A stretch of 56,506 bases of DNA from an uncultured bacterium. Its GTDB lineage: Bacteria > Verrucomicrobiota > Verrucomicrobiia > CAIQCK01. The first letter of the stretch is position 1; every line of letters begins with the position of its first letter. The notes under the pieces are model-generated. The model had not been told where the DNA came from. It saw nothing but the letters and a program-made list of their open reading frames with translations, and did not search any database. The stretch is taken from assembly GCA_903870275.1 (NCBI GenBank), contig CAIQCK010000085.1, forward strand, positions 1 through 56,506. The letters run 5' to 3'. The position numbers were made by a program, and so were the translations under genes. Below, one piece after another: positions 1 to 8,538 of this stretch.

Positions 1-1
1 C

Positions 2-2923
2 ACGGTAGTTTCCAATGGCTCGGCTTTCATCGTGGGCGACACGGGCAGCGGTGCCGCGCTTAACCTCGTCGGCGGAACACACAGCTTCAGCAGCGATTTG
101 ATTATCGGCAACAGCGGCAGCAGCAACAGTTTCCTGATCACCAACGGCGGCAGGGTCCTCGTCACGGGCGACAGCATCCTCGGCCAAGCCGCCACCTCCA
201 GCGGCAACAGCGCCCTCGTCACTGGCGCCGGCTCAGTCTGGAGCAACAGCGGCGCGCTTTGCGTCGGCAACCTTGGTTTTTTCAACCAGTTGACTGTCGC
301 TAAAGGCGGCCAGGTCTTCAACGGATCAGGCGACATCGGCTGCGGCGGCTACCCGGGAGAGTCAGGGAACAGCAATACCGTCACCATCACTGACTCCGGT
401 TCACTCTGGAGCAATAGCGATCAGCTTAGAGTGGGCTATCTCGGTTCTGGCAACACGTTGACCATTGTCAACGGCGGTCTCGTGTCCTGTAACGGCGGCT
501 CTGTCGGCTCGTGGTCTGATGGCAACAACGCGGCGCTGGTTACCGGCGCGGGCAGTGTTTGGAGTAATAGGCATTCGCTAACCGTCGGCATTTGCAGTTC
601 GGACAATTTATTGACGATCGGCAACGGTGCCGCTGTATTCAACGGCGGCGACAGCCTCATCGGCTACTTCAACGCCAACAGCAATGCGGTGTTGGTCACC
701 GGCCCAGGCAGTGTTTGGAATATCGGCGATTCGGGTGGGCTCGGTGTGGGCGAAGGCGGTTCTGGCAACAGTCTGACCATTGCCAATGGTGGCCTGGTCC
801 TCGACGCCAACGGCTGGATCGGCGACTATGATTCTTTCGCAGGAAACAACAATACCGTGCTGGTGACCGGCGCCGGCTCGGTCTGGAGCAATAGCGCCAG
901 TCTCGTTGTCGGCTACAACGGGTCCGGCAACAGTCTGTTCATCGCCAACGGCGGCATGGTGACCGCCACCAATGTCACAACCGGCGGTAGCCCATCCGCG
1001 GGCAACGTCCTGAGCGTCTCTGGCGGCTGGCTCTACGCCACCAATACCACCGCCAGCGGCGCACTCAACGTCCAATTCGGCACGCTCAACCTCAACAGCG
1101 GCACCGTGACAGTGAACCGGTTCTACGCCAATAACGGCGCCAGCAGCATCGTCAGTTTCAACGGCGGCACGCTCAATAGCGGCGGCAGCACCGTCAGCAA
1201 CGGCTCGATCTTTCAAGTCGGCGACGGCAGCAGCACGGCCACGTTCGATCTTTTCGGCGGCGCACACGCGTTCGCCAACGGTATCCTCATCAACACCAAC
1301 GCCATCCTCACCGGCACCGGTGCCGTTACCGGCTCCGTTACCGATGCCGGTCTCATTGCCCCCGGCAACGGCTTCGGTGTCATCACCGACACCGGCGATC
1401 TGGCCATGTTGAGCAGCGGCGCGATGACGATGGAACTGGGCGGCACCAACGCCTGGCTCTACGACCAGTTCGATCTGACCGGTGCGCTCACCTTCGGCGG
1501 CACCCTCACCGTCGCGCTGCTCAACGGCTACACGCCGCGGGCGGGCGACCAGTTCAACCTCTTCGACTTCGGCAGCGGCAGCGGCGCCTTCAGTCAGACC
1601 AATCTGCCCACGCTCTCGCCGACGCTGTATTGGAACACCAGCGCGCTCTACAGCACGGGTGTGATTGAGGCCGACCAGATCGCCGGCTCGTTGCAGGTAA
1701 TCCTCGCGCCGCAAGCGGCCATTGACGCGGGCGCGAAGTGGCAGGTGGATGCTGATGGCAACTGGCACACCAACAACGAGACCGTGGGCGGCCTGCTGGC
1801 GGGCAGCCACACGTTGAGCTACACCAATCTCACCGGCTGGATCGCTCCCACCAATCAAACCGTGCAGATTGCAACCGGAGCGACCACGACCAACAACGGC
1901 ACCTATCAATTGACGCCGCCGCTGCTGCTGGCGGCGGTCTCGCGCAAGGCGCAGGGCGGCGCGGGCACTTTTGACTTGAACCTGAACCTGAACGGAACGC
2001 CCAGCGCCACGGTGGAGCCGCGGTTGGGCGGGCCGACGCAACTGCTGTTCACGTTCAACAAGGCGATGGCGGCGGCCGACGGGACGCTGGATGCGACGGA
2101 GTTCACGGTGACCAACGCGACGTTTGTGAGCGCCAGCGTCGTCAGCAGCAACCTGACGTTGAACCTGGCCAACGTCGTGGACCAGTCGAAGGTGACGGTG
2201 GTGATGAACGGGCTGACGGACCTGGCGGGCAACCCGCTTTCGGGCACCAATGCGGTGATCGTCCGCTCCCTCTATGGCGATGTTAACCAAAGCGGCACGG
2301 TCAATGCGGTGGACCTGCAGCAGGTGAAGAACAACCTGCTGGCGGCGCTGACCCCGGCGAACTTCCTCTGCGACGTCAATAGCAGCGGCACCATCAACGC
2401 GGTGGACTTGCAGCAGATCAAGAACAACCTGTTGCACAGCGCCAGCCTCGTCGGCGACTCCGGGACGGGGCTATCCTCCGGCGACGCCAGCAGCAGCGTA
2501 ACGACATTGGCGTTGTCCACGACGACGCTGGGGGAGGCGTTGGGCGCGACCAACCTGACGTGGAGCACCGACGGCGATGCGTCGTGGACGGCGACGCTTG
2601 CGGAAGACGGCAGCAATGCCGCGATGAGCGGGAGCATCGGCAATCTGAACGTATCGTGGGTGGAGGCGACGGTGACGGGGCCGGGCACATTGAGCTACGA
2701 CTGGATGGTCTCCTCGGAGTTGAACGGGGATTACCTGACGTTCGCGATAGACGGAGTGGATCAGCCGGGAGCGATTTCCGGCGAGGCGGGCTGGCAGACG
2801 CTGACGTTCAGCATTCCTGGCGGCACACATCGTTTGACGTGGACCTACTCCAAGAACGCCGCCACCGCCGCCGGTCTGGACACCGGATGGCTGCGGCGGG
2901 TGGTCTATCCCAAAACGCCTTAG
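2..2923 (+). CDS. Beta-strand-repeat surface protein with C-terminal dockerin (5' truncated)
   Basis: The frame is open from the first bases, so the true start lies left of the window; 973 residues are visible. Roughly residues 60-330 are degenerate repeats with the core VTGAGSVWSN...LTIANGG, typical of exported beta-helical or autotransporter-associated repeat proteins. A type I dockerin-like pair follows at about residues 757-810, with two calcium-loop segments GDVNQSGTVNAVDLQ and CDVNSSGTINAVDLQ. The last 120 residues resemble the jelly-roll end of verrucomicrobial secreted proteins (GPGTLSYDWMVSSELNGDY). Probably secreted or surface bound, role unknown. The dockerin suggests docking to a cohesin-like partner, but none is encoded here. 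Confidence 0.8.
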   Translation, partial: TVVSNGSAFIVGDTGSGAALNLVGGTHSFSSDLIIGNSGSSNSFLITNGGRVLVTGDSILGQAATSSGNSALVTGAGSVWSNSGALCVGNLGFFNQLTVAKGGQVFNGSGDIGCGGYPGESGNSNTVTITDSGSLWSNSDQLRVGYLGSGNTLTIVNGGLVSCNGGSVGSWSDGNNAALVTGAGSVWSNRHSLTVGICSSDNLLTIGNGAAVFNGGDSLIGYFNANSNAVLVTGPGSVWNIGDSGGLGVGEGGSGNSLTIANGGLVLDANGWIGDYDSFAGNNNTVLVTGAGSVWSNSASLVVGYNGSGNSLFIANGGMVTATNVTTGGSPSAGNVLSVSGGWLYATNTTASGALNVQFGTLNLNSGTVTVNRFYANNGASSIVSFNGGTLNSGGSTVSNGSIFQVGDGSSTATFDLFGGAHAFANGILINTNAILTGTGAVTGSVTDAGLIAPGNGFGVITDTGDLAMLSSGAMTMELGGTNAWLYDQFDLTGALTFGGTLTVALLNGYTPRAGDQFNLFDFGSGSGAFSQTNLPTLSPTLYWNTSALYSTGVIEADQIAGSLQVILAPQAAIDAGAKWQVDADGNWHTNNETVGGLLAGSHTLSYTNLTGWIAPTNQTVQIATGATTTNNGTYQLTPPLLLAAVSRKAQGGAGTFDLNLNLNGTPSATVEPRLGGPTQLLFTFNKAMAAADGTLDATEFTVTNATFVSASVVSSNLTLNLANVVDQSKVTVVMNGLTDLAGNPLSGTNAVIVRSLYGDVNQSGTVNAVDLQQVKNNLLAALTPANFLCDVNSSGTINAVDLQQIKNNLLHSASLVGDSGTGLSSGDASSSVTTLALSTTTLGEALGATNLTWSTDGDASWTATLAEDGSNAAMSGSIGNLNVSWVEATVTGPGTLSYDWMVSSELNGDYLTFAIDGVDQPGAISGEAGWQTLTFSIPGGTHRLTWTYSKNAATAAGLDTGWLRRVVYPKTP
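205..960 (+). repeat. Tandem coding repeats, about 150-170 bp period
   Basis: Five copies of a unit encoding VTGxGSVW(S/N)...VG...GSGNSLTIANGG start near 213, 381, 533, 689 and 857. The DNA copies differ at many sites, so the array is old or under diversifying drift rather than a fresh duplication. Each unit would form one or two coils of a beta-helix. Confidence 0.75.
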
Positions 2924-3038
2924 CCGAAATGCATCCGTGAGATTGATGGTGAACCATGCTTCCGTTTTTGTTCATTGAACTGCGGTTGTTGCGCGGATGC
3001 CGTGGAGCCTAAAACAGATGTTGCCAGCGAGCGACTAT

Positions 3039-3059
3039 ATAGTGTAATTATAACACGAA
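3039..3059. promoter_or_regulatory. Candidate NrtR operator before pncB
   Basis: ATAGTGT, 7 bases, ACACGAA. The left half and the first four bases of the right half match the perfect palindrome at 8346-8366, with the same 7-base centre length. It ends directly at the pncB ATG and overlaps two -10-like hexamers, TATAGT (3038-3043) and TATAAC (3049-3054). A protein bound here would block transcription. Assignment to NrtR rests on the nearby NrtR-like gene and on the shared motif. Confidence 0.55.
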
Positions 3060-4529
3060 ATGAAACCCAACGCCTCTACCGAATGGCATGGACGGGCGCT
3101 TCTGACCGACCTGTATCAGCTCACCATGTCCAACGCTTATTGGAAATCAGGCCGGGCGGAGCGGGAAGCGGTGTTCCACCTGTTCTTCCGCAAAGCGCCG
3201 TTTCAATCGGGTTTCACCATCGCGGCGGGGTTGGCGACGGCGATCGAGTTCCTGCAGGCTTTTCGTTTCGCCGATGACGATCTTGAGTTTTTGAAAACGT
3301 TGCCCGGCAACGACGGGAAACCGTTGTTCACGGCGGTCTTTCTCGATTACTTGCGCGCGCTGCAATTCTCCGCCGACATCGATGCCATCCCGGAGGGAAC
3401 AGTGGTGTTTCCAAATGAACCGTTGCTTCGGGTCAAAGGGCCGATCCTCCAATGCCAACTCCTGGAGACGGCGCTCCTGAACATCGTCAATTTCCAGACC
3501 TTGATCGCGACCAAGGCGGCCCGGGTGTGTCTGGCGGCGCGGGGCGAACCGGTGATGGAGTTCGGGCTGCGGCGGGCTCAGGGTGTGGATGGCGCCCTGG
3601 CGGCAAGCCGGGCCGCGTTCATTGGAGGCTGCGCGGCAACATCGAATGTTCTCGCCGGAAAGAAGTTCGGCATCCCCGTGCGCGGCACCCACGCGCATAG
3701 CTGGGTCATGTCCTTTGATGACGAGCGGGAGGCATTCCTGGCTTATGCGAAGGCCATGCCGAACAATTGCGTCTTCCTGGTGGACACCTACGACACTCTG
3801 GACGGCGTTCAACACGCCGTGGAAACGGGTCGTTGGTTGCGGGAGCAAGGCCATGAGATGGTCGGAATCCGGCTGGATTCGGGCGACTTGACTTACTTGA
3901 GCATCGAGGCGCGCAAGCTTCTCGACTCGGCCGGTTTCCAGAAGGCCGTCATCGTGGCCACCAATGACCTGGACGAGAACATTATCGCCAGCCTCAAGGA
4001 ACAGGGCGCGACCATCAATGTCTGGGGCGTTGGCACAAAGCTCGTGACCGCCTTCGATCAACCTGCCTTGGGCGGGGTTTACAAGCTCGGCGCGGTTCGT
4101 GGAAACGACGGTCACTGGGCGTATAAGATCAAAGTCAGTGATCAAGCCGCGAAGATTTCGACGCCGGGCATCCAGCAAGTGCGCCGGTTTTATACCGACA
4201 AGGAATTTATCGGCGACGCGATCTTCGATGAAGAGACGGGCGCGCCCGAGAGTTTGACCATCGTGGATCCCCTGGATGCCACGAGACGCAAGAGCATGGG
4301 TGCGCAGACACGGTTCGAAGACTTGCTGGTGCCGGTTTTTCGCCGGGGCGAACTTGTCTATCCACCTTCTGCTTTGGGCGCGATCCGGCAGCGCACGCAG
4401 GATCAATTGGCCAGCCTCTATCCCGGTGTCAAGCGGTTCGTCCACCCTCACCAATATCCGGTGGGACTCGAACTGGGCCTTCACCAGTTGAGAACCCAAC
4501 TCCTCATGCAGGCTCGCGGAGAGGATTGA
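3060..4529 (+). CDS. pncB: Nicotinate phosphoribosyltransferase
   Basis: Converts nicotinate and PRPP to nicotinate mononucleotide, the entry step of the Preiss-Handler NAD pathway; cytosolic. The 489-residue protein has the family opening LLTDLYQLTMSNAYW, the RRAQGVDGALAASRAAFIGG segment at about 165-190, the GTHAHSWVMSF loop near 210, and the LDSGDL phosphate-binding segment. The ATG at 3060 is the first Met in frame and has no clear Shine-Dalgarno sequence; the candidate operator abuts it, so the transcript may have a very short leader. nadE follows after 4 bases, indicating one transcript for two NAD steps. Confidence 0.95.
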   Translation: MKPNASTEWHGRALLTDLYQLTMSNAYWKSGRAEREAVFHLFFRKAPFQSGFTIAAGLATAIEFLQAFRFADDDLEFLKTLPGNDGKPLFTAVFLDYLRALQFSADIDAIPEGTVVFPNEPLLRVKGPILQCQLLETALLNIVNFQTLIATKAARVCLAARGEPVMEFGLRRAQGVDGALAASRAAFIGGCAATSNVLAGKKFGIPVRGTHAHSWVMSFDDEREAFLAYAKAMPNNCVFLVDTYDTLDGVQHAVETGRWLREQGHEMVGIRLDSGDLTYLSIEARKLLDSAGFQKAVIVATNDLDENIIASLKEQGATINVWGVGTKLVTAFDQPALGGVYKLGAVRGNDGHWAYKIKVSDQAAKISTPGIQQVRRFYTDKEFIGDAIFDEETGAPESLTIVDPLDATRRKSMGAQTRFEDLLVPVFRRGELVYPPSALGAIRQRTQDQLASLYPGVKRFVHPHQYPVGLELGLHQLRTQLLMQARGED

Positions 4530-4533
4530 TGCC

Positions 4534-6549
4534 ATGAAGCTAGTTCACACGGCGGCCGCTGTTCTGAACCAGACGCCTCTCGATTGGCGGCACAACGAGG
4601 CAAACATACGAGAGGCCTTGAAGATGGCGCGGGCGAAGGGCGTCCGTCTGCTATGCCTGCCCGAGTTGTGCCTGACGGGCTACGGTTGTGAAGACGCGTT
4701 CCATTCCGCCAATACGCATCAGCGCGCATGGGCGCTGCTCCGGTCGTTGCTGCCGGAAACCCGCGGGATGGTGGTCTCATTCGGGCTTCCGATCCTCCAT
4801 CAGAACAGTCTTTTCAACTGCGCGGCGCTGGCGGTGGACGGACAACTGGCGGGCTTGGTCGCCAAGAAATTTCTCGCCGGCGATGGCATTCATTACGAAC
4901 CCCGCTGGTTCAAACCCTGGCCGGCGGGGGTATGCGACGAATGGATTTCGCCAACGGGTGAAGCATTTCCCATCGGCGATTTGCACTTCGATGTGGGCGG
5001 CATCCGGATGGGGTTCGAGATCTGCGAAGATGCCTGGGTGGCAAATCGCCCCGGGGCGGCTTTGGCGCTCCATGGTGTGGATATCATCCTGAATCCGAGC
5101 GCCAGCCACTTCGCCTTCGGCAAGCTGGAGGTCCGAAAGCGATTTGTCCTCGAAGGCTCGCGCGCCTTTGGCGTCAGCTACGTCTACGCGAATCTGCTGG
5201 GAAACGAGTCCGGCCGGGCGATTTACGACGGGGGCGCGCTCATTGCCACAGGCGGCAAACTCATCGCCGCCGGACCGCGCTTCAGCTTCCGGGATTGCCA
5301 GCTCACGACCGCGATCCTTGACGTGGATGCCACCCGGATGAATCAGGCGAGAACGGCGAGCTTTCAGCCCGACCTCGAGGGCGATACCAGGCTGCGAATC
5401 CGTGTGCCCTTCGGCTGGCCGCAATCGGGAGTTCCCCAACAAGCGGCTCCGCCCCCGGCTGGAAAAAACTGGGAGAATAGTTCTCATCTGAAAGAGGAGG
5501 AGTTCCTCCGCGCCGAAGCGCTGGCGCTCTTCGACTACCTGAGAAAAAGCCATTCCTGCGGGTTTGTGGTTTCGCTCAGCGGGGGCGCCGATTCGGCCGC
5601 GGTCTCGTGCCTGGTGGCGCTCTCCCTGGAGCTCGCATTGAACGAGCTGGGTGAAAGCGCCTTGAAAACGAAGTTGAGTTATTGCCGGGATTTGCCCGCA
5701 GCGCTCACTCCCCGCGTTCTCGCGCGCTCCCTGCTTGCGACGGCCTACCAGGCAACCGCCAACAGCGGCCCGGCCACTCGTGCCGCCGCCCGGGCCGTTG
5801 CCGAAGCCCTTGGGGCGCAACACTTCGAACTCGACGTGGAAGCGATCCATCAAGGCTACCTGCGTGCCATCGAAACCGCCATTGGCCGCAAGCCGGACTG
5901 GCAACGGGATGACCTCGCGCTGCAGAACATCCAGGCGCGCGTGCGGTCGCCCGGCATCTGGATGCTGGCAAACCTGCGGAATGCGCTCTTGCTCGCGACC
6001 AGCAACCGGAGCGAGGCCGCCGTCGGCTACGCCACGATGGACGGGGACACCAGCGGCGGATTGAGTCCCATCGCAGGAATAGACAAGGCCTTTCTCCGGC
6101 ATTGGTTGCGGTGGCTGGAAACCTCCGGGCCGGAGGGTTTGCGTCCGATTCCCGCGTTGGCCGCCGTGAACCAGCAGGCCCCGACCGCGGAGTTGCGCCC
6201 GGCCGATCGCCATCAAACGGACGAAGACGACCTGATGCCTTACGACGTGCTGGACGCGATTGAGCGCGCGGCCATCCGCGACAAACGTTCGCCGCTTGAA
6301 GTTTTTGAACTCATGCGGGTCCAGTTTCCGGCGCGGACCGCGCAGCAGCTCGGCTGCTGGGTGGAGCGCTTCTTCAAGCTCTGGTGCCGCAATCAATGGA
6401 AACGCGAACGCTACGCGCCCTCCTTCCATCTGGATGACGAGAATCTCGACCCCAAAACGTGGTGTCGTTTTCCCATCCTGTCCGGAGGATTTGAAACGGA
6501 ACTGGCCGAACTCCGGAAGCACATCGGCCCGGTCGAACCCCTGTCTTGA
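4534..6549 (+). CDS. nadE: Glutamine-dependent NAD+ synthetase
   Basis: Amidates nicotinate adenine dinucleotide to NAD+ using ammonia from glutamine. The 671-residue two-domain form is present: an N-terminal nitrilase-type glutaminase with Glu44 (LPELCLTGYG), a Lys at 111/112 (KKFLAGDG) and Cys164 (FEICEDAW), then a synthetase domain with the ATP pyrophosphatase loop SGGADS at 349-354. STSNRSE-like sequence (ATSNRSEAAVGY) and the acidic loop before RSPLEVFELM complete the synthetase signature. It lies 4 bases after pncB and is convergent with the next gene. Confidence 0.95.
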   Translation: MKLVHTAAAVLNQTPLDWRHNEANIREALKMARAKGVRLLCLPELCLTGYGCEDAFHSANTHQRAWALLRSLLPETRGMVVSFGLPILHQNSLFNCAALAVDGQLAGLVAKKFLAGDGIHYEPRWFKPWPAGVCDEWISPTGEAFPIGDLHFDVGGIRMGFEICEDAWVANRPGAALALHGVDIILNPSASHFAFGKLEVRKRFVLEGSRAFGVSYVYANLLGNESGRAIYDGGALIATGGKLIAAGPRFSFRDCQLTTAILDVDATRMNQARTASFQPDLEGDTRLRIRVPFGWPQSGVPQQAAPPPAGKNWENSSHLKEEEFLRAEALALFDYLRKSHSCGFVVSLSGGADSAAVSCLVALSLELALNELGESALKTKLSYCRDLPAALTPRVLARSLLATAYQATANSGPATRAAARAVAEALGAQHFELDVEAIHQGYLRAIETAIGRKPDWQRDDLALQNIQARVRSPGIWMLANLRNALLLATSNRSEAAVGYATMDGDTSGGLSPIAGIDKAFLRHWLRWLETSGPEGLRPIPALAAVNQQAPTAELRPADRHQTDEDDLMPYDVLDAIERAAIRDKRSPLEVFELMRVQFPARTAQQLGCWVERFFKLWCRNQWKRERYAPSFHLDDENLDPKTWCRFPILSGGFETELAELRKHIGPVEPLS

Positions 6550-6553
6550 ACCG

Positions 6554-8170
6554 TCACCGCTGTGGTTTTTCCGCCACGAGAACCATGTTGGTGGGAGGCC
6601 AGGGCAGCGAATGCCCATCGGGGTCGAGCAAAACGACGTGGGTCTCGTAGCGGTTCTGGACGATCCACGGGTTCGTGTAAACGCGCGACCCTTGCGTTGG
6701 ATTGTTCGGGTTTTCGCGGACCTGAAAGCCGATCTCCGCCAGGACAGCCTTCCAGGCGGCAAAATCCCAGAAGCAAAATTCCTCGTTCATCTCCGCTTTC
6801 CAGTTGTCGGTGTAATCTTTTTTGGAAAGGAATTCGGCGGCCTGCCGAAGAGTGAGCCGGACGAAGGGGCGTCCGTCATGCACGGTGTCCCGGTGGGGAA
6901 ACGGGCGGTTCCCGCCAAGGAAATCCCTGGCAAACAAATGAAACCGGCTGCGGGTTGATAGTTGTCGCAGCCACTCGGCCTCACGACCCGCATGCCGGCC
7001 GAGGTCGGCGGGATCAGGGTTCATTCCATCCCCGTCGGAGCACCCCAGCAGTATTTCCCGGTCCGCGCCCTCCGGTCCGACCACGTCGCGAATGATCAAT
7101 CGGCCGCCGGACCGCAGTTGCCTGAGTTTCTCGGCAAGATAACCGCGCACGGTCTTCTCCTGCTCCGCATAACTCCAGAGTTCGTGCAGGGTGCTGTTGC
7201 AAATTGTCGTATCAATGGAGTCGCGTTCAAAAATGTGGTCCAGGAGGTTGCGGTGGAAGAAATGAACGTAGGCGCCGCCAAATTCCCCCGCGCGCTGGCG
7301 CTCATGAAATCGCCCGGCAAACTCCGCCGACAGATCAATCCCAAACAGGTCGGAGTCCGGAAAGTTCCGGCTGATTTCAGCCAGCAAGGCGCCGTCCGCG
7401 CAACCCTCGTCCACGACGCGGCCGGGACGGATGCCGCCGCGAATGTCGAGATACTTGAGGCGGATGATTTCGTTCATGCCGCGGGCGTAGGTGCTGTAAT
7501 TTCGTGTGGCAGTCAGGCTGCCCTCCTGGTTGGTCAGGGGATCTTGATAAAGGCGCGCGATTCGTTGCGGGATTTCCGGCATGTCTTCGAACAAGCTCCG
7601 GTGGCTTGGAGCCAGGTTGCTCGTGACCAGCGGCCGGCTCTGCCAATCCGGGCTGTGCGCCCCAATCTCACGAATGATTTCCAGGGGTGTCGCCGGCCTC
7701 GGTTCGGGTTCCGCGGACTCCGCCGGCGCAATGGCAAACCCCAGCTCCCGATAAATCCGAACAACTTCGGGTGTGGAACAAAGCACGAGGCAGTTCTCCG
7801 GAGTCAGTTCGATGCGTTGCTCGCTCTGGTTGGCAATCTCCTTCACCGTGAACGCGGCGAAGGACCGCGTGTGACCATAGTGCGGAATGCCAAACACCCG
7901 GAAGTGGAAATCCGCCCGCTGCCGCAGATCGCGGGCGAAGCGGTCCACGCCGATCGCGCGCACATGGAAGGGAATCGGATTGAAGCGGGAATTTTCCTGG
8001 TTGGCCGAGGTAATCGCAAAGATGATTCCGGTCGGAGGGCTGGCCGGCGAAGCCCGGCCGGGCAGAACTCCGGGCAGTTCGGCGGGCGGCGTGGACAGAA
8101 CCCGCCGCAGATAGGTGTCTTGAAACACGGTGTTGACCAGATGCCGGCCGGGAAACAACAGGTAGTTCAT
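6554..8170 (-). CDS. Nucleotidyltransferase-like domain fused to class I SAM methyltransferase
   Basis: 538 residues. Residues 1-150 (FPGRHLVNTVFQDTYL, TSANQENSRFNPIPFHVRA, LCSTPEVVRIYRELGF) recall the NMN-adenylyltransferase fold: a sugar/phosphate loop near the N-terminus, an SANxENxxxNP segment and a final STP...Y segment. The catalytic (H/T)xGH motif is not recognisable, so activity is doubtful. Residues about 230-400 form a Rossmann methyltransferase with motif I VVDEGCADG (252-260), FGIDLS, and a motif IV-like ICNSTLHELW. Substrate unknown. Its position between nadE and the Nudix operon suggests a role in NAD or nucleotide metabolism. The pairing of domains is what I see; the function is inference. 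Confidence 0.7.
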   Translation of the reverse strand: MNYLLFPGRHLVNTVFQDTYLRRVLSTPPAELPGVLPGRASPASPPTGIIFAITSANQENSRFNPIPFHVRAIGVDRFARDLRQRADFHFRVFGIPHYGHTRSFAAFTVKEIANQSEQRIELTPENCLVLCSTPEVVRIYRELGFAIAPAESAEPEPRPATPLEIIREIGAHSPDWQSRPLVTSNLAPSHRSLFEDMPEIPQRIARLYQDPLTNQEGSLTATRNYSTYARGMNEIIRLKYLDIRGGIRPGRVVDEGCADGALLAEISRNFPDSDLFGIDLSAEFAGRFHERQRAGEFGGAYVHFFHRNLLDHIFERDSIDTTICNSTLHELWSYAEQEKTVRGYLAEKLRQLRSGGRLIIRDVVGPEGADREILLGCSDGDGMNPDPADLGRHAGREAEWLRQLSTRSRFHLFARDFLGGNRPFPHRDTVHDGRPFVRLTLRQAAEFLSKKDYTDNWKAEMNEEFCFWDFAAWKAVLAEIGFQVRENPNNPTQGSRVYTNPWIVQNRYETHVVLLDPDGHSLPWPPTNMVLVAEKPQR

Positions 8171-8340
8171 GGGCGTTGGTATTTCGGTTGGAGAGATGGC
8201 CGCCCCGCCGCCTCCGCTTCCCGGCGCACTGGACGCGGCAGCGGGGCGGGCGCCGGGTTCGAGATTGTCAACCGTTCTGAACTCACGTCCGGAAGGCTAC
8301 CGGAATCGGCGGCCAAGTTCATCTTTTTTCAGATTCCCGC

Positions 8341-8369
8341 TTGACATAGTGTGTATTGGACACTATTGT
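8341..8369 (+). promoter_or_regulatory. Sigma70-type promoter for the Nudix-to-pncA operon
   Basis: TTGACA at 8341-8346, a 17-base spacer, and TATTGT at 8364-8369. The -35 box is perfect and the -10 matches at four of six positions. Predicted start near 8376. The palindrome at 8346-8366 fills the spacer and touches both boxes, an arrangement expected for a repressor site. Confidence 0.6.
8346..8366. promoter_or_regulatory. Candidate NrtR operator, perfect 7-bp inverted repeat
   Basis: ATAGTGT, GTATTGG, ACACTAT: perfect 7-base half sites around a 7-base centre, 21 bases in total. It sits in the spacer of the predicted promoter. The gene immediately downstream encodes an NrtR-type Nudix-winged-helix protein, and a similar site lies before pncB. 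NrtR regulators are known to bind palindromes of about this size at NAD genes, so autoregulation is the likely reading. Confidence 0.65.
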
Positions 8370-8399
8370 GTGCTCGTGTAAAGACAACACTTACTCGTC

Positions 8400-8519
8400 A
8401 TGAACATTGAAACCACCATCCTCTATCGTCCGGCCGGGCCAAAAGAGCCGGCCCCGATCGCCGCCATGCCTCAACGATTCGGCGGCGAGCTCCGTCTGAA
8501 CCGCATGGATCGCCGCTAA
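8400..8519 (+). CDS. Small ORF, possible remnant of a longer NAD-cluster gene
   Basis: 39 codons from ATG 8400 to TAA 8519, between the operon promoter and the Nudix gene. The first 16 residues (METx-like start, TILYRPAGPKE) resemble the N-terminus of a family of uncharacterised proteins that begin with TLYRPVGxxEL and can be annotated near ADP-ribosylation genes; the rest does not continue that family. It may be a decayed N-terminal fragment or a leader peptide. No clear ribosome binding site is seen. The similarity is from memory and was not searched. Confidence 0.3.
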   Translation: MNIETTILYRPAGPKEPAPIAAMPQRFGGELRLNRMDRR

Positions 8520-8538
8520 ACTCGAAAGAGCAATTATT

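Noticed and set aside
608..2437. Long open frame of 609 codons on the minus strand inside the repeat protein gene
   Set aside because: Arg/Val/Ala-rich shadow of the GC-rich coding strand; no family features, and the plus-strand protein has clear dockerin and repeat motifs.
4777..6762. 661-codon minus-strand frame opposite nadE
   Set aside because: Shadow frame; the nadE frame has all catalytic motifs and coupling to pncB.
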